Assembly (NCBI RefSeq): GCF_000687165.1
Contig: NZ_JMKU01000007.1
Span: forward strand, 186,001-250,000
Length of the DNA: 64,000 nucleotides
DNA from: Paracidovorax oryzae ATCC 19882
GTDB lineage: Bacteria > Pseudomonadota > Gammaproteobacteria > Burkholderiales > Burkholderiaceae_C
Direction: 5' to 3'
Shown piece after piece: positions 18,194-30,103 of this stretch. How positions within the stretch are numbered: the first letter of the stretch is position 1; the number at the start of each line of letters is the position of its first letter. The position numbers and the translations under genes are program-made. The notes beneath the pieces are model-generated. The model was not told the DNA's origin and searched no databases. It saw only the letters and a program-made list of their open reading frames with translations.

Positions 18194-19261
18194 TCAGTCG
18201 ATCCCGGAAAGCAGGTCGCGCAGCGCGCGGCGGCGGTGCCCATCCCTGCCGGTGACGGTTTCCGCATGCCAGAGCGCATGGACGATGGCCTGCTCCACGC
18301 TGTCGGCCGCGGCCTGGAACAGGCCGTCGAGCAGGCCTTCGTGCACCATCGCCACGGCCGGCATGGGCTCCTGCGCCAGGTGCGGCAGGGTGTAGGCGGT
18401 CGAGAACGCCAGGGCGATGTCGCCGCTGCCGTGGCCATAGACCGAGCCGGTGCGCGCCAGGCCGGCGGCGGCCCGCCAGGCCAGGCGGCGCAGCTGGCGC
18501 GCGTCCAGTGGCGCGTCGGTGGCGAGCACCATGATGATGGAGCCCTTCTCCGCGGCGCGGGCGGCGGCCTGCTCCTCGGCATGGAGCGCGCAGGCCAGGG
18601 CTGCACCGATGGGCGCGCCGCCCCAGACCAGGTTCGGCAGCAGGCCGTAGTTGGCCAGCACCAGCGCGCCCACGGTGCTGGTTCCGCGGCCGTGCAAGGG
18701 CACGCGGCGCGATGCGGTGCCGACGCCGCCCTTGCACTGGAAGCTGGACATGCCCCGCCCCGCGCCGACCGCACCCTGGGCCACCTGCACGCCCGCGCCA
18801 TCGCAGGCCGCGCGGTAGTGGCTCTCGCCCACGGCCATGCGCTGGATGTCGTTCAGGTAGCCGTCGTTGCACTCCAGCACCAGCGGATTGACGGTGGGCA
18901 GGGCGCGCCCGGTCTCGGGGTTGGCGCGCACGCAGTCGCGGATCTGCGCCTGCGCCAGCGCGCCGACGGAGAAGGTATTGGTGAGCGCGACCGGCGTCTC
19001 GAGCTGGCCCAGCTCTTCCAGCTGCACCAGGCCCGTGCTCTTGCCGAAACCGTTGATGACCGCGGCGCCGGCCGGCACCTTGTGGCGGTACGGATCCTCC
19101 GCGTGGGCATGGATCACCGTCACGCCGGTCTGCACCGGGCCGTCGTCCAGCGTGGCGTGGCCGACGGTGACACCGGCCACGTCCGTGATCGCGTCCCGGG
19201 GGCCGGCATCCAGCAGGCCGATGCGCGGCGGCGCCATGGCGGCGGGGTCGCGCACGCTCAT
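18194..19261 (-). CDS. P1/S58-family aminopeptidase (DmpA-like)
   Basis: A 355-residue N-terminal-nucleophile peptidase of the DmpA/BapA family. The conserved start [47 protein letters not shown], and the self-cleavage region [15 protein letters not shown] are all present. Precursors cut themselves before a Ser/Thr to form active alpha and beta chains; here the likely site is within GTST. Known activities are release of N-terminal L- or D-amino acids and beta-peptides. The start ATG overlaps the stop of the permease gene (ATGA), so translation is coupled. Confidence 0.9.
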   Translation of the reverse strand: MSVRDPAAMAPPRIGLLDAGPRDAITDVAGVTVGHATLDDGPVQTGVTVIHAHAEDPYRHKVPAGAAVINGFGKSTGLVQLEELGQLETPVALTNTFSVGALAQAQIRDCVRANPETGRALPTVNPLVLECNDGYLNDIQRMAVGESHYRAACDGAGVQVAQGAVGAGRGMSSFQCKGGVGTASRRVPLHGRGTSTVGALVLANYGLLPNLVWGGAPIGAALACALHAEEQAAARAAEKGSIIMVLATDAPLDARQLRRLAWRAAAGLARTGSVYGHGSGDIALAFSTAYTLPHLAQEPMPAVAMVHEGLLDGLFQAAADSVEQAIVHALWHAETVTGRDGHRRRALRDLLSGID

Positions 19262-20193
19262 GTCTGCCGGTCGATCTTGGGGTCCAGCGCGTCGCGCAGG
19301 CCGTCGCCCAGCAGGTTGAAGGCCAGCACCGTGAGGAAAATGGCGAGGCTCGGGAACAGCGCGACGTGCGGCGCGTTCACCATGTCGGCGCGTGCCTCGT
19401 TGAGCATGGCGCCCCACTCCGGCGTCGGCGGCTGCGCGCCCATGCCGAGGAACGACAGGCTGGCGGCCGTGATGATCGAGGTGCCCACGCGCATGGTGAA
19501 GTACACGACGATGGAGGAGATGGTGCCGGGCAGGATGTGCCGCACGATGATGGTCCAGTCCGATGCGCCGATGCTGCGTGCGGATTCGATGTAGGTCATC
19601 TGCTTGAGCACCAGCGTGTTGCCGCGCACCAGCCGCGCGAAGGCCGGCACGCTGAACACCGCCACGGCCACCACCACGTTGGTCATGCTGCTGCCCAGGA
19701 TGGCCACCACGCCCAGCGCCAGCAGGATGCCGGGGAAGGCGAACAGCACGTCGGAGATGCGCATCACGATACGGTCCCACCAGCCTTCGTAGTAGCCGGC
19801 GAGCAGGCCCAGCGTGGTGCCGATCAGGCAGCCGATCGCCACCGAGAGGAAGCCCGCGGCCAGCGAGATGCGCGCGCCCATCAGGATGCGGCTGAAGATG
19901 TCGCGGCCCAGCGGATCGACGCCGAACCAGTGCATGGCCGACGGGCCGTCGTTGATCCGGTCGTAGTCGAAGAAGTTCTCGGCATCGAACGGCACGATGG
20001 CCGGGGCCAGCACGGCCACGGCGACGAGCAGCACGACGAACACCAGCGCGGCCACCGCGACGTGCTGCTTCTTGAACTTGCGCCAGAACTCGCGCCAGGG
20101 CGTGCGCACCGTGGAGGCGCCGGCGGCGGGGGCCACCGAGGCTGCCGCAAGCTGGGCGGCGTCGGGCGGCGTGGGAATGGAGGGCGTGGTCAT
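19258..20193 (-). CDS. gsiD: peptide ABC transporter permease, GsiD type
   Basis: A 311-residue inner-membrane permease of the DppC/GsiD class. After a 40-residue cytoplasmic N-terminus it has six hydrophobic helices and the EAA loop ([21 protein letters not shown]), which contacts the ATPase. Together with the second permease, ATPase and binding protein it forms an importer for peptides, most like the glutathione importer GsiABCD. It overlaps the downstream peptidase gene by 4 bp and is 40 bp from gsiC. The gene symbol rests on operon order and similarity; other dipeptides may be the real cargo. Confidence 0.9.
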   Translation of the reverse strand: MTTPSIPTPPDAAQLAAASVAPAAGASTVRTPWREFWRKFKKQHVAVAALVFVVLLVAVAVLAPAIVPFDAENFFDYDRINDGPSAMHWFGVDPLGRDIFSRILMGARISLAAGFLSVAIGCLIGTTLGLLAGYYEGWWDRIVMRISDVLFAFPGILLALGVVAILGSSMTNVVVAVAVFSVPAFARLVRGNTLVLKQMTYIESARSIGASDWTIIVRHILPGTISSIVVYFTMRVGTSIITAASLSFLGMGAQPPTPEWGAMLNEARADMVNAPHVALFPSLAIFLTVLAFNLLGDGLRDALDPKIDRQT

Positions 20194-20233
20194 ACCGAGT
20201 CTTCGTCCGTGGGAGGGGTCCGGTCCGTGCGCT

Positions 20234-21154
20234 TCACTTGTAGCGGATGGTCGGGTTGATGAAGCCGTAGAGCATGTCCACCACCAGGTTGATGAGGATG
20301 AACTCCAGCGAGAAAAGCAGCACCAGCGTCTGGATGACGGGGTAGTCGCGCATGGTCACGGCGTCCACCAGCAGGCGGCCGAGACCGGGCCAGTTGAAGA
20401 CGGCTTCCACCACGATCGATCCGCCCAGCAGGAAGCCGAACTGCAGGCCCATCATGGTGACGACCGGGATGAGCGCGTTGCGCAGGCAGTGCTTGAGCAC
20501 CACGGTGCGCTCGTTGAGGCCCTTGGCGCGCGCGGTGCGCACGAAGTCCTCCTGCACCACCTCGACGAAGGAGGCGCGCGTGAAGCGGGCCATCACGGCG
20601 GCCACCGCGGCGCCCAGCGTGATGGAGGGCAGGATGTAGTGCTTCCAGCTGTCGGCGCCCACGGTGGGCAGCCAGCCGAGCTCCACCGAGAACACCTGCA
20701 TCAGCGTCATGCCGAGCGCGAAGGCGGGAAAGGAAATGCCGGACACCGCGAGCGTCATGCCCAGCCGGTCGGGCCAGCGGTTGCGATAGACGGCCGACAG
20801 GATGCCGATGCCCATGCCCAGCACCACCGACCAGGCCATGGCGGCCAGGGTGAGCAGCAGCGTAGGCATGAAGCGCTCGCCGATCTCGGCGGCCACGGGG
20901 CGGCGGGTGCGGATGGACGTGCCGAAATCTCCCTGCACCATGCGCGAGAAGAAGTGCACGAACTGCTCGGGCAGGGGCTTGTCCAGGCCCAGCTCCTGGC
21001 GAACGACCTGCACGGTGGCTTCGTCGGCGTCGGCGCCCGCAGCCAGGCGCGCGGGGTCGCCGGGCAGCATGTGGACGAACAGGAACACCAGTACCGCCAC
21101 GATCAGCAGCGTGGGAAGCAGCCCCAGCAGTCGTTTGAGGAAATAGTTCAGCAT
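20234..21154 (-). CDS. gsiC: peptide ABC transporter permease, GsiC type
   Basis: A 306-residue permease of the DppB/GsiC class: [40 protein letters not shown] at the start, six helices and the EAA loop [27 protein letters not shown]. It pairs with the GsiD-type permease. It lies 94 bp after the binding-protein gene, and a stem-loop with a T-rich tail is in this gap, a common way to make binding protein in excess over permeases. Confidence 0.91.
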   Translation of the reverse strand: MLNYFLKRLLGLLPTLLIVAVLVFLFVHMLPGDPARLAAGADADEATVQVVRQELGLDKPLPEQFVHFFSRMVQGDFGTSIRTRRPVAAEIGERFMPTLLLTLAAMAWSVVLGMGIGILSAVYRNRWPDRLGMTLAVSGISFPAFALGMTLMQVFSVELGWLPTVGADSWKHYILPSITLGAAVAAVMARFTRASFVEVVQEDFVRTARAKGLNERTVVLKHCLRNALIPVVTMMGLQFGFLLGGSIVVEAVFNWPGLGRLLVDAVTMRDYPVIQTLVLLFSLEFILINLVVDMLYGFINPTIRYK

Positions 21155-21207
21155 GATGCGGCGCTGCGGTGCGCAGCGAGGGGAAAACGGGAGCGGAACG
21201 AAAACGG

Positions 21208-21234
21208 GAAAAGGACCCCCGCGGCGTGCGGGGG
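21208..21234 (-). terminator. stem-loop between gsiB and gsiC, likely attenuator
   Basis: A 7-bp GC stem (CCCCCGC at 21216-21222 with GCGGGGG at 21228-21234), followed on the minus strand by TCCTTTT. It could partly terminate transcription or protect the upstream message so that more binding protein than permease is made. Confidence 0.55.
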
Positions 21235-21248
21235 CCGGACACCGGGGC

Positions 21249-22799
21249 TTACTTCAGCGAGATCTCGTCGCTGTTGATGTTGCCGTCGGGCATCACGTAC
21301 ACGCCGGAGAGGCGCTTGGAATGGGCGTAGAGCACTTCCTCCGTGACCAGCGGGATGCGCGGCAGGTCCTTGGCGATCTGCTCCTGCGCGGTCTTGTAGA
21401 GCGCGGCGCGCTCGCCGCCGTCGGTGGTCAGCAGTGCCTTGGCGATGGAATCATCCACCACCGGGTTGCTGTAGAAGGCGTAGTTGGCGAGTTTCGGCGC
21501 CCACGATTCAGTCGAGAACAGCGGGCGCAGCGCCCAGTCGGCTTCGCCAGTGGAGGACGACCAGCCGATGTAATACAGCCGCGCCTTGGCGGTCTTGGGA
21601 TCGGGCCAGGCATCGACCAGTTCCGCACGCTTGCCGGGCTCCAGCGCCTCCACCGACACCTTGATGCCCACCTGCTGCAGCTGCTGCTGCAGGAACTGGA
21701 TCACCTTCTGGCTGGTGGTGTTGTTATAGCCGCTCCACAGCGTGGTCTCGAAGCCGTTGGGGAAGCCTGCTTCCTTCAGCAGCTCCCTGGCCTTGGCCAC
21801 GTTGTAGGGAATCGGCTGCATCTTCACGGCGTATTCCACGCCCTGGGGCACGAAGCCCTGGGCCGGGAAGGCGTAGCCGTTGAAGGCCACCTTGGCCAGC
21901 GCTTCCTTGTTGATCGCGTAGCCGATGGCCTCGCGCACCTTCAGGTTGTCGAAGGGCTTCTGCAGCATGTTGAACGTCAGGAAGCGCTGGATGATGGACG
22001 GTGCGGTCACCACTTCCACCTTGTCGCTCTTCTTGAGCGTGGCGATCTGCTCATAGGGCAGCGTGAAGGCGAAATCGGCCTCGCCCGTCTGCAGCATGGC
22101 GGCGCGGGTGTTGTTCTCGGTCACCGGCTTCCAGGTCACCTGATCGACCTTGGGGTAGCCCTTCTTCCAGTAGTTGGCGAACTTCTTGCCCACGATGGCT
22201 TCGGTCTGCTTCCACTCGACGAATTCGAACGGGCCCGTGCCCACGGGGTGGAAGGCGATGTCCTTGCTGCCCCACTTGGCGAGCGCGGCGGGCGAGATCA
22301 TCGCGGCCGAGGCGTGCGCCAGGGCATTGATGAAGGGGCCGAAGGCTTCCTTCAGCGTGATGCGCAGGGTCTGCGGATTCACGGCCTCCACCTTGGCCAC
22401 GCGGTTGAACTGGTTGGCGCGCAGCAGGCGATTGGCCGGATCCATCACGCGGTCCAGGTTGGCCTTGGCCGCGGCGGCATTGAAGTCGGTGCCGTCGTGG
22501 AACTTCACGCCCGAACGCAGCTTGAAGGTGTACACCAGGCCGTCCTTGGAGACGTCGTAGCTCTCGGCCAGGACGTTCTTGACCTTCATGTCCTTGTCGA
22601 AGCCGAACAGGCCTTCGTAGAAGGTCTTGGTGACGGCCGTGGTGATCGTCGTGTTGGTGTTGTACGGGTCCAGCGTCTCGGGCTGCTGGTAGATGGCCAG
22701 CACGGCATTGCCGGCGGCCAGTGCCGAACCGGTGGCGGACAGCGCGGCCAGTGCCAGCAGGCTGGCGGCGACGCGGCGGAAAGCGGGGGTCTTCTTCAT
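21249..22799 (-). CDS. gsiB: peptide/glutathione ABC transporter substrate-binding protein
   Basis: A 516-residue family 5 extracellular solute-binding protein. The signal peptide is [20 protein letters not shown]...ALA (residues 2-28), followed by the SBP_bac_5 fold with [55 protein letters not shown] and [18 protein letters not shown]. It captures peptides in the periplasm and delivers them to GsiCD. The length matches E. coli GsiB. It lies 26 bp after the ATPase gene. Confidence 0.93.
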   Translation of the reverse strand: MKKTPAFRRVAASLLALAALSATGSALAAGNAVLAIYQQPETLDPYNTNTTITTAVTKTFYEGLFGFDKDMKVKNVLAESYDVSKDGLVYTFKLRSGVKFHDGTDFNAAAAKANLDRVMDPANRLLRANQFNRVAKVEAVNPQTLRITLKEAFGPFINALAHASAAMISPAALAKWGSKDIAFHPVGTGPFEFVEWKQTEAIVGKKFANYWKKGYPKVDQVTWKPVTENNTRAAMLQTGEADFAFTLPYEQIATLKKSDKVEVVTAPSIIQRFLTFNMLQKPFDNLKVREAIGYAINKEALAKVAFNGYAFPAQGFVPQGVEYAVKMQPIPYNVAKARELLKEAGFPNGFETTLWSGYNNTTSQKVIQFLQQQLQQVGIKVSVEALEPGKRAELVDAWPDPKTAKARLYYIGWSSSTGEADWALRPLFSTESWAPKLANYAFYSNPVVDDSIAKALLTTDGGERAALYKTAQEQIAKDLPRIPLVTEEVLYAHSKRLSGVYVMPDGNINSDEISLK

Positions 22800-22825
22800 G
22801 GTGGACTCCGGTTGGGAAAGGAACA

Positions 22826-24721
<1,896 letters not shown>

Positions 24722-24773
24722 GGGGCCGGGAAGAAATGCGGTCGTTGGCGGCGTACAGGCGGATGCCGGGCGC

Positions 24774-25763
24774 TCAGCGGTAGATGAAGGTTTCGGGCGA
24801 TGCGCCCACGCGGGCCAGGCCGCGGTACATGCCTTCGGTGTTGAACGGCAGGCAGACGTTGCCCAGGCGGTCCACGGCGATCAGGCCGCCGGTGCCGCCG
24901 ATGGCGGCCAGGGCGCCATGCACCACCGCATCGGCGGCCTGCGCGAGGCCGAGGCCGCCGTAGGCCATGCGCGCGCAGACGTCGTGCGCGGCCGCCACGC
25001 GGATGAAGCTCTCGCCGTGCCCGGTGCAGGAGACGGCCGCCGTCCGGTCGTCGGCATAGGTGCCCGCGCCGATCAGCGGGCTGTCGCCCACGCGGCCGGG
25101 GCGCTTGTTGGTCATGCCGCCCGTGGAGGTGGCAGCGGCGATGTGCCCGTGCGCGTCCAGCGCCACGGCGCCCACCGTGCCCATCTTGCGGTCTTCGTCG
25201 AGCGCACGGCCCGCCAGCGCCGCGGCGCCGTCGTGGTCCAGCACGGCGCCGCGCTGGCTGGCGCGCGCGGCCTCCAGTTGCGCGCGGCGCGCATCGGTCG
25301 AGAAATAGGGCGGATCCACCATCGCCAGGCCCGCGTCGCGCGCCATGCGCTCGGCACCGTCGCCCGCCATGAGCACATGCTGGCCGTGCTGCATCACCGC
25401 GCGGGCGGCCAGCACCGGGTTGCGCACATGCGCCACGCCCGCCACCGCGCCGGCAGCCAGGCTCACGCCATCCATCACCGCCGCGTCCAGTTCGTGCGTG
25501 GCGTCGGCCGTGAACACCGCGCCATGGCCGGCGTTGAACAGCGGGCATTCCTCGAGCAGGCGCACGGCTTCGCAGACGGCATCCACCGCGCTGCCGCCCT
25601 GCGCCAGCACGGCCTGGCCCGCGCGCAGCACGTCCTGCAGCGCGGCGTGGTAGGCCTGCTCCTGCACGGGGCTGATGTGCGCACGGCTCAGCGTGCCCGC
25701 ACCGCCATGGATGGCGATCACGGGCACGGCGGGAGTCGAAGGGGATGCGAGAAAGACGTTCAT
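24774..25763 (-). CDS. iaaA: isoaspartyl peptidase / L-asparaginase
   Basis: A 329-residue N-terminal-nucleophile hydrolase of the plant-type asparaginase family: [12 protein letters not shown] at the start, [25 protein letters not shown], and [10 protein letters not shown], where the Thr after Gly becomes the nucleophile on self-cleavage. [27 protein letters not shown] is also typical. It cleaves beta-aspartyl dipeptides and asparagine. E. coli has the same iaaA-gsiABCD gene order. The start at 25763 (MNVFLAS) is preferred to an upstream TTG. Confidence 0.93.
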   Translation of the reverse strand: MNVFLASPSTPAVPVIAIHGGAGTLSRAHISPVQEQAYHAALQDVLRAGQAVLAQGGSAVDAVCEAVRLLEECPLFNAGHGAVFTADATHELDAAVMDGVSLAAGAVAGVAHVRNPVLAARAVMQHGQHVLMAGDGAERMARDAGLAMVDPPYFSTDARRAQLEAARASQRGAVLDHDGAAALAGRALDEDRKMGTVGAVALDAHGHIAAATSTGGMTNKRPGRVGDSPLIGAGTYADDRTAAVSCTGHGESFIRVAAAHDVCARMAYGGLGLAQAADAVVHGALAAIGGTGGLIAVDRLGNVCLPFNTEGMYRGLARVGASPETFIYR

Positions 25764-25842
25764 GCGGGCAGGCGGCGGCAACGGAGCGGAAGGAAGAGCC
25801 AGGCAGCGGACAGGCAGCGAAAAGGCAGTGGTGCGGGCGGCC

Positions 25843-26808
25843 TCAGCGCCCCGGGCCCCGCGGGGCGGGCCGGAGCTCCGCCTTGCGGATTCCGGCCTCG
25901 GAAGACCGCGGCGAAAGCCGGCTGTGCGCGCTGTCGTGCAGCCACGGCAGCACCGCCTCGGTCATGCGCGCGGCGGTCTTGACGGACTCGCGGGATTGGT
26001 GCGCCACGGCGCTGGTGAGTGACTCGATCAGCGCCAGCGCCGAGGATTCGGAGTTCGCCGCGTACTGGTTCTCGGTCTGCGCGAACAGGCAGACGCGCGC
26101 GAACGGCACGAGCGGCGAGCGCGCGCCGTCGGTGAGCGCCAGCACGGGAACCCCGCGCTCGAAGGCGCCCTGCGCCAGCACGACGGTGTCGGTGAGATAG
26201 CGCGGGTAGCTGATCGCGACGAACAGGTCTTCGGCGCCCATGCGCGGCAGCAGGCGCGCGCCGTACGAGGCCCCGCCCACGCCCGAGAGCAGGTGCACGT
26301 TGTCGCAGTACGCATCCAGCCCGCGCTGCAGCAGGCCGGCCAGCCAGCCGCTCGCGCCGAAGCCCGCCAGGTAGATGCGCCGCGCACCCAGCAGCGCCTG
26401 TACCGCGGCCTCGCAGGCGGCAGGGTCCAGCGCCTCGCGCGTGGCGGCGATGTTGCGCTGGCTCTCCTCCAGCGCGGCCGCGAACACGTCGTGGACGGAC
26501 GTGGGCTTTTCCAGCTTGATGCGCATCTTCTCGATGGGCGCCAGCATGGCCTCGAAACCCTTGACCAGCTCGGCACGCAGCATCGGGTAGCCATCCAGGC
26601 CCACGGCCCGCGCGAAGCGGTTGGCCGTGGCAATGGACACCCCCACCGCCGACGCCAGTTCGTCGATCGGCATCGTCGCCGCCTGCAACGGATGCGCGAG
26701 CACGTAGTCCGCCATCTGCTGGTGCGAACGCGTCAGCGTAGGGCGCGCGCGGCCGATGCGGATCGCGATCGACACGGCTTCGCTGGCGGTTTCGGGGAGG
26801 TCGGACAT
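25843..26808 (-). CDS. RpiR/MurR-family transcriptional regulator
   Basis: A 321-residue regulator. The N-terminal HTH_6 domain (residues 18-90; MADYVLAHPLQAATMPIDELASAVGVSIATANRFARAVGL) is followed by a SIS sugar-phosphate-binding domain (IYLAGFGASGWLAGLLQRGL and AISYPRYLTDTV). It is the first gene of the peptide operon, 79 bp upstream of iaaA, and probably controls it. RpiR regulators usually sense phosphosugars; a link to N-acetylmuramic or peptidoglycan-derived signals would fit the downstream D-peptidase, but this is inference. The AT-rich 35 bp before it holds its promoter. Confidence 0.9.
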   Translation of the reverse strand: MSDLPETASEAVSIAIRIGRARPTLTRSHQQMADYVLAHPLQAATMPIDELASAVGVSIATANRFARAVGLDGYPMLRAELVKGFEAMLAPIEKMRIKLEKPTSVHDVFAAALEESQRNIAATREALDPAACEAAVQALLGARRIYLAGFGASGWLAGLLQRGLDAYCDNVHLLSGVGGASYGARLLPRMGAEDLFVAISYPRYLTDTVVLAQGAFERGVPVLALTDGARSPLVPFARVCLFAQTENQYAANSESSALALIESLTSAVAHQSRESVKTAARMTEAVLPWLHDSAHSRLSPRSSEAGIRKAELRPAPRGPGR

Positions 26809-26914
26809 GGCGGCGGAGCGCTGAGAAAAAATTTACAACAACGTCATATTAAAGAAAAAAATCAATCATTCAAAGCGATTTCGCCACCGCACCCGCATGG
26901 TGCGGCGCAGCAAG

Positions 26915-26943
26915 AAAAAAGCCCCCATGCGGTGCATGGAGGC
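26915..26943 (-). terminator. rho-independent terminator after Bug gene
   Basis: On the minus strand a 10-bp stem (26921-26930 with 26934-26943, one G-T pair) with a 3-nt loop is followed by TTTTTT (26915-26920). It lies 60 bp after the stop of the Bug gene and insulates the RpiR operon. Confidence 0.88.
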
Positions 26944-27003
26944 CCTGAAATGCAGCACGCCGCCGCAATGGGGAAAACCCTTAAAAACCAGGCGCGCAGG
27001 TTT

Positions 27004-27984
27004 TTATTCCGCCTGGATATTCGCGGCCTTCACCACCTGCGCCCAGTTGGCGAGGTCGGCCTTCACGCGCGCACCCAGTTGCTGCGGCCCCTGGTAATCC
27101 GCCGTGGCGCCCTGCTCCTGCGCCTTCTGCTGGAACGCGGGGTTCTGCACCACGGTGCGCACGTCGGCCACCAGCTTGTCCACCACCGCGCGGGGCGTGG
27201 CCGCTGGCGCGAACAGGGCGAACCACGAAGTGGCATCCACCTTCGGATAGCCGGCCTCCGCCGTGGTGGGCACGTTGGGCAGGCTGGGCAGCCGCTCCCT
27301 GCCCGTGACGGCCAGCACGCGCAGCTTGCCCGACTGGATATGCGGCATGAAGGGCGGGGCCGTGCCGAAGGTCAGGTCCACCTGCCCGCCCAGCAGGTCC
27401 TGCAGCGCGGGGCCGGTGCCCTTGTAGGGCACGTGCACCATCTTCACGCCGCCCTGCTGTTCCAGCATGGCGCCCGTCACGTGCTGCAGCGAGCCGTTGC
27501 CCGACGAGGCGTAGTTGAGCTTGCCGGGATTCGCCTTCGCATAGGCGATCAACTCGCCCAGCGTCTTCACGGACAGGCCATCGCGCACCACGATGATCTG
27601 CGGCGCGGAGAGCACGTTCGCCACGGGCTGGAAGTCGCCCATGTCCCAGGTCTTCTGCGCCGTGAGCAGCGGCGAGATGACGTGGTAGCCCGAATACTGC
27701 ATGAGCAGCGTGTAGCCGTCCGGCTCGGCACGCTTCACGGCCCCGGCCGCGATGTTGCCGTTGCCGCCGCCCTTGTTGTCCACCACCACCGACTGCCCCA
27801 GCACGGGGCCCAGCGCCTGTGCGAGCATGCGTGCCGACAGGTCGGTGGTGCCCCCGGCCGCGGTGGGCACGACGAGGGTGACCGGCTTGGAAGGGTAGTT
27901 GCCCTGCGCCGCCGCGGCCAGCGGCAGGGCCCCGCAGGCGGCCAGGGCGGCCAGCGCAAGCCGGCGTGGGAGGGAATGTCGCAT
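27004..27984 (-). CDS. Bug-family substrate-binding protein
   Basis: A 326-residue periplasmic binding protein: signal peptide RHSLPRRLALAALAACGALPLAAAAQG, then YPSKPVTLVVPTAAGGTTDLSA, VVDNKGGGNGNIA, PDGYTLLM and HVPYKGTGPALQDLLGG. The start at 27984 follows AGGAGA. It is the second of two tandem Bug genes at the end of the CoA-transferase/lyase operon, 51 bp after the first, and ends at a strong terminator. The two paralogues differ clearly, so each may bind a different acid. Confidence 0.93.
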   Translation of the reverse strand: MRHSLPRRLALAALAACGALPLAAAAQGNYPSKPVTLVVPTAAGGTTDLSARMLAQALGPVLGQSVVVDNKGGGNGNIAAGAVKRAEPDGYTLLMQYSGYHVISPLLTAQKTWDMGDFQPVANVLSAPQIIVVRDGLSVKTLGELIAYAKANPGKLNYASSGNGSLQHVTGAMLEQQGGVKMVHVPYKGTGPALQDLLGGQVDLTFGTAPPFMPHIQSGKLRVLAVTGRERLPSLPNVPTTAEAGYPKVDATSWFALFAPAATPRAVVDKLVADVRTVVQNPAFQQKAQEQGATADYQGPQQLGARVKADLANWAQVVKAANIQAE

Positions 27985-28035
27985 GTCGATGTCTCCTGGG
28001 TTGTTATCTGTTGCGTTGCGTGGCACCGGGCCCCG

Positions 28036-29037
28036 TCAATCCACGGTGGCGCCGGTTTCCTTCACCACGCGCGCCCATTGCGGCAGTTCCGCCTGCACCA
28101 GCGCGCCGAGCTGCGCGGACGTGCCCTTGAACGGCTCGCAGCCCACGCCGGCCAGCTTGTCCACCACGTCCTTCTGCTCCAGCGCGCGGGCCACCTCGGC
28201 CTGCAGGCGCGCGACGATGGGGGCAGGCGTGCCGGCCGGCGCGAACAGCGCATACCAGGGCGACTGGCCGAAACCCGGCAGCGTCTGGCCGATCGTCGGC
28301 ACGCCGGGCAGCGCGGCCACGGGGCGGCTGTTGACCACGCCCAGCACCTTGAGCTTGCCGGCCTTGATGAACGCGATGCAGGAAGGCAGGCTCTGCACCG
28401 ACAGCGGCACCTGCCCGCCCGCCACGTCCGTCGCGGCGGCGGCTGATCCCTTGTAGGGCACGTGCTGCAGCCGGATGCCCGCGGCCTTCTGCAGCATCTC
28501 GCCGATCAGGTGGTTGAGCGTGCCGTTGCCCGCCGAGGCGATCGCGTATTCCCCGGGCTTCGCCTTGGCGAGCGCGATCAGGCCCGCGATGTCGTTCGCG
28601 GGGAACGACGGGTGCGCGACCAGCACGTAGCCCGCCGTGGCGACGGGCGCGACTGGCTCGAAATCCTTCACCGGATCGAAGCCGGGGTTGCGGTAGAGCG
28701 CCGGACCGATCACATGCGCGCTGTCGGCCGTGAGCAGCAGGGTGTAGCCGTCGTGCTTCGCGCGCGCCGTGGCCGCGGTGGCGAGCGTGCCGCCCGCGCC
28801 GGGGCGGTTGTCCACCACCACGCTCTGGCCCATCTGCTCGGACAGGCGCTGCGCCACCACCCGCGCGATCGCGTCGTTGGCACCGCCGGCGGCCTGCGGC
28901 ACGACCAGCGTGATGGGCTTGGAGGGGTAGCCGTCCTGCGCCCGGGCGAATGGGGCGGGAGCGCAGAGGGTGGCGGCAAGGGCCTGCAGCGCGCGACGGC
29001 GCGGCACGTGGCCGGAGAGGAAAGGAAGCGTGGGCAT
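28036..29037 (-). CDS. Bug-family substrate-binding protein
   Basis: A 333-residue periplasmic binding protein with an Arg-rich n-region (HVPRRRALQALAATLCAPAPFARAQDG) and the hallmarks YPSKPITLVVPQAAGGANDAIA, VVDNRPGAGGTLA, HDGYTLLL and HVPYKGSAAAATDVAGG. The double Arg before the hydrophobic stretch hints at Tat export, but the consensus is incomplete. It follows the HMG-CoA-lyase-like gene by 85 bp. The ligand is probably the acid activated by the CaiB-type enzyme and split by the lyase. Confidence 0.93.
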   Translation of the reverse strand: MPTLPFLSGHVPRRRALQALAATLCAPAPFARAQDGYPSKPITLVVPQAAGGANDAIARVVAQRLSEQMGQSVVVDNRPGAGGTLATAATARAKHDGYTLLLTADSAHVIGPALYRNPGFDPVKDFEPVAPVATAGYVLVAHPSFPANDIAGLIALAKAKPGEYAIASAGNGTLNHLIGEMLQKAAGIRLQHVPYKGSAAAATDVAGGQVPLSVQSLPSCIAFIKAGKLKVLGVVNSRPVAALPGVPTIGQTLPGFGQSPWYALFAPAGTPAPIVARLQAEVARALEQKDVVDKLAGVGCEPFKGTSAQLGALVQAELPQWARVVKETGATVD

Positions 29038-29122
29038 GGGTTGTGTCTCCTGTCGTCGTTGTGTTTTCTGGTCTGCCCGGCACGGCGTTTGCGCCGCCGC
29101 CGTGGCTGCCTTGGCCGGGGTG

Positions 29123-30103
29123 CTATCGCGCCATCGCCCGCGCCCGGATGGCCTCGAAATCCGCCGGCACGGGGTGCAGGTCCAGGCGCCTGCCGGCCTT
29201 GGCGAGCTGGCCGGGAATGTCGTGGCCGATGAGCGCAGGCAGGCGCCGCGCGGCCGCGAGCAGGGCGGGCAGGTCCACGCCCGTGTCGTAGCCCATCAGT
29301 TCCAGCGCATGCACGACCTCCTCGCTGCAGACATTGCCCGAGGCCCCCGGCGCATAGGGGCAGCCGCCCAGCCCGCCCAGCGAGGCGTCGAACCGGTCCG
29401 CGCCTGCGTCGATGGCCGCCAGCACGTTGGCCAGCCCCATGCCGCGCGTATTGTGGAAGTGCAGCGTGAAGACCATGGCAGGCCAGCGCGCGCGCGCCGC
29501 GGCCACCAGCGCCGCCACCTGCGCCGGATACGCCATGCCGGTCGTGTCGCACAGCGTGATGCCGCCCACGCCCAGGTCGGCGAAGCGCTGCACCCAACCG
29601 AACACTTCCGATTCGGCCACATCGCCCTCCATCGGGCAGCCGAACACGCACGAGAGGGACACGTTCACCGCCACGCCCGCGCCCTGCGCCGTGGCCACCA
29701 CCTGCGCGAGCGATGCGAAGGACTGCGCACGGGTCATGCGCAGGTTCGCCAGGTTGTGCGTCTCGCTGGCGGACATCACCAGGTTCAGCTCGTCGGTGCG
29801 CGCCTCGATCGCGCGCTCCGCGCCGCGCACGTTGGGCACCAGCGCGGCATAGACCACGCCGGGGCGGCGCGCGATCTCGCGCATCACGATCTCGGCGTCG
29901 CGCAGCGCCGGGATCGCCTTCGGCGAGACGAAGGCCGTCACCTCGATCTTCGCCAGGCCCGCATCCGACAGGGCGTCCACCAGCGAGATCTTGTCCTCGG
30001 TGGGCACAAAGGCCTGCTCCATCTGCAGGCCGTCGCGCGTACCCACCTCCTGCATGTGGATGCGGCGCCCCGCGCCGTGCCACACTGTGCCGCCGGCGCT
30101 CAT
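29123..30103 (-). CDS. hydroxymethylglutaryl-CoA lyase family enzyme
   Basis: A 326-residue TIM-barrel lyase. It shows EVGTRDGLQMEQAFVPTEDK with the catalytic Arg-Asp pair, AFVSPKAIPALRDAE, SLSCVFGCPMEG, the HFHNTRGMGLAN metal-binding His pair, and the G-C-P-Y-A-P-G-A-S-G-N loop with the catalytic Cys. It cleaves 3-hydroxy-3-methylglutaryl-CoA or a similar 3-hydroxyacyl-CoA into acetyl-CoA plus a keto acid. Its ATG overlaps the stop of the CoA-transferase gene (ATGA). The pair suggests activation of an imported dicarboxylate to its CoA ester followed by retro-aldol cleavage. Confidence 0.92.
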   Translation of the reverse strand: MSAGGTVWHGAGRRIHMQEVGTRDGLQMEQAFVPTEDKISLVDALSDAGLAKIEVTAFVSPKAIPALRDAEIVMREIARRPGVVYAALVPNVRGAERAIEARTDELNLVMSASETHNLANLRMTRAQSFASLAQVVATAQGAGVAVNVSLSCVFGCPMEGDVAESEVFGWVQRFADLGVGGITLCDTTGMAYPAQVAALVAAARARWPAMVFTLHFHNTRGMGLANVLAAIDAGADRFDASLGGLGGCPYAPGASGNVCSEEVVHALELMGYDTGVDLPALLAAARRLPALIGHDIPGQLAKAGRRLDLHPVPADFEAIRARAMAR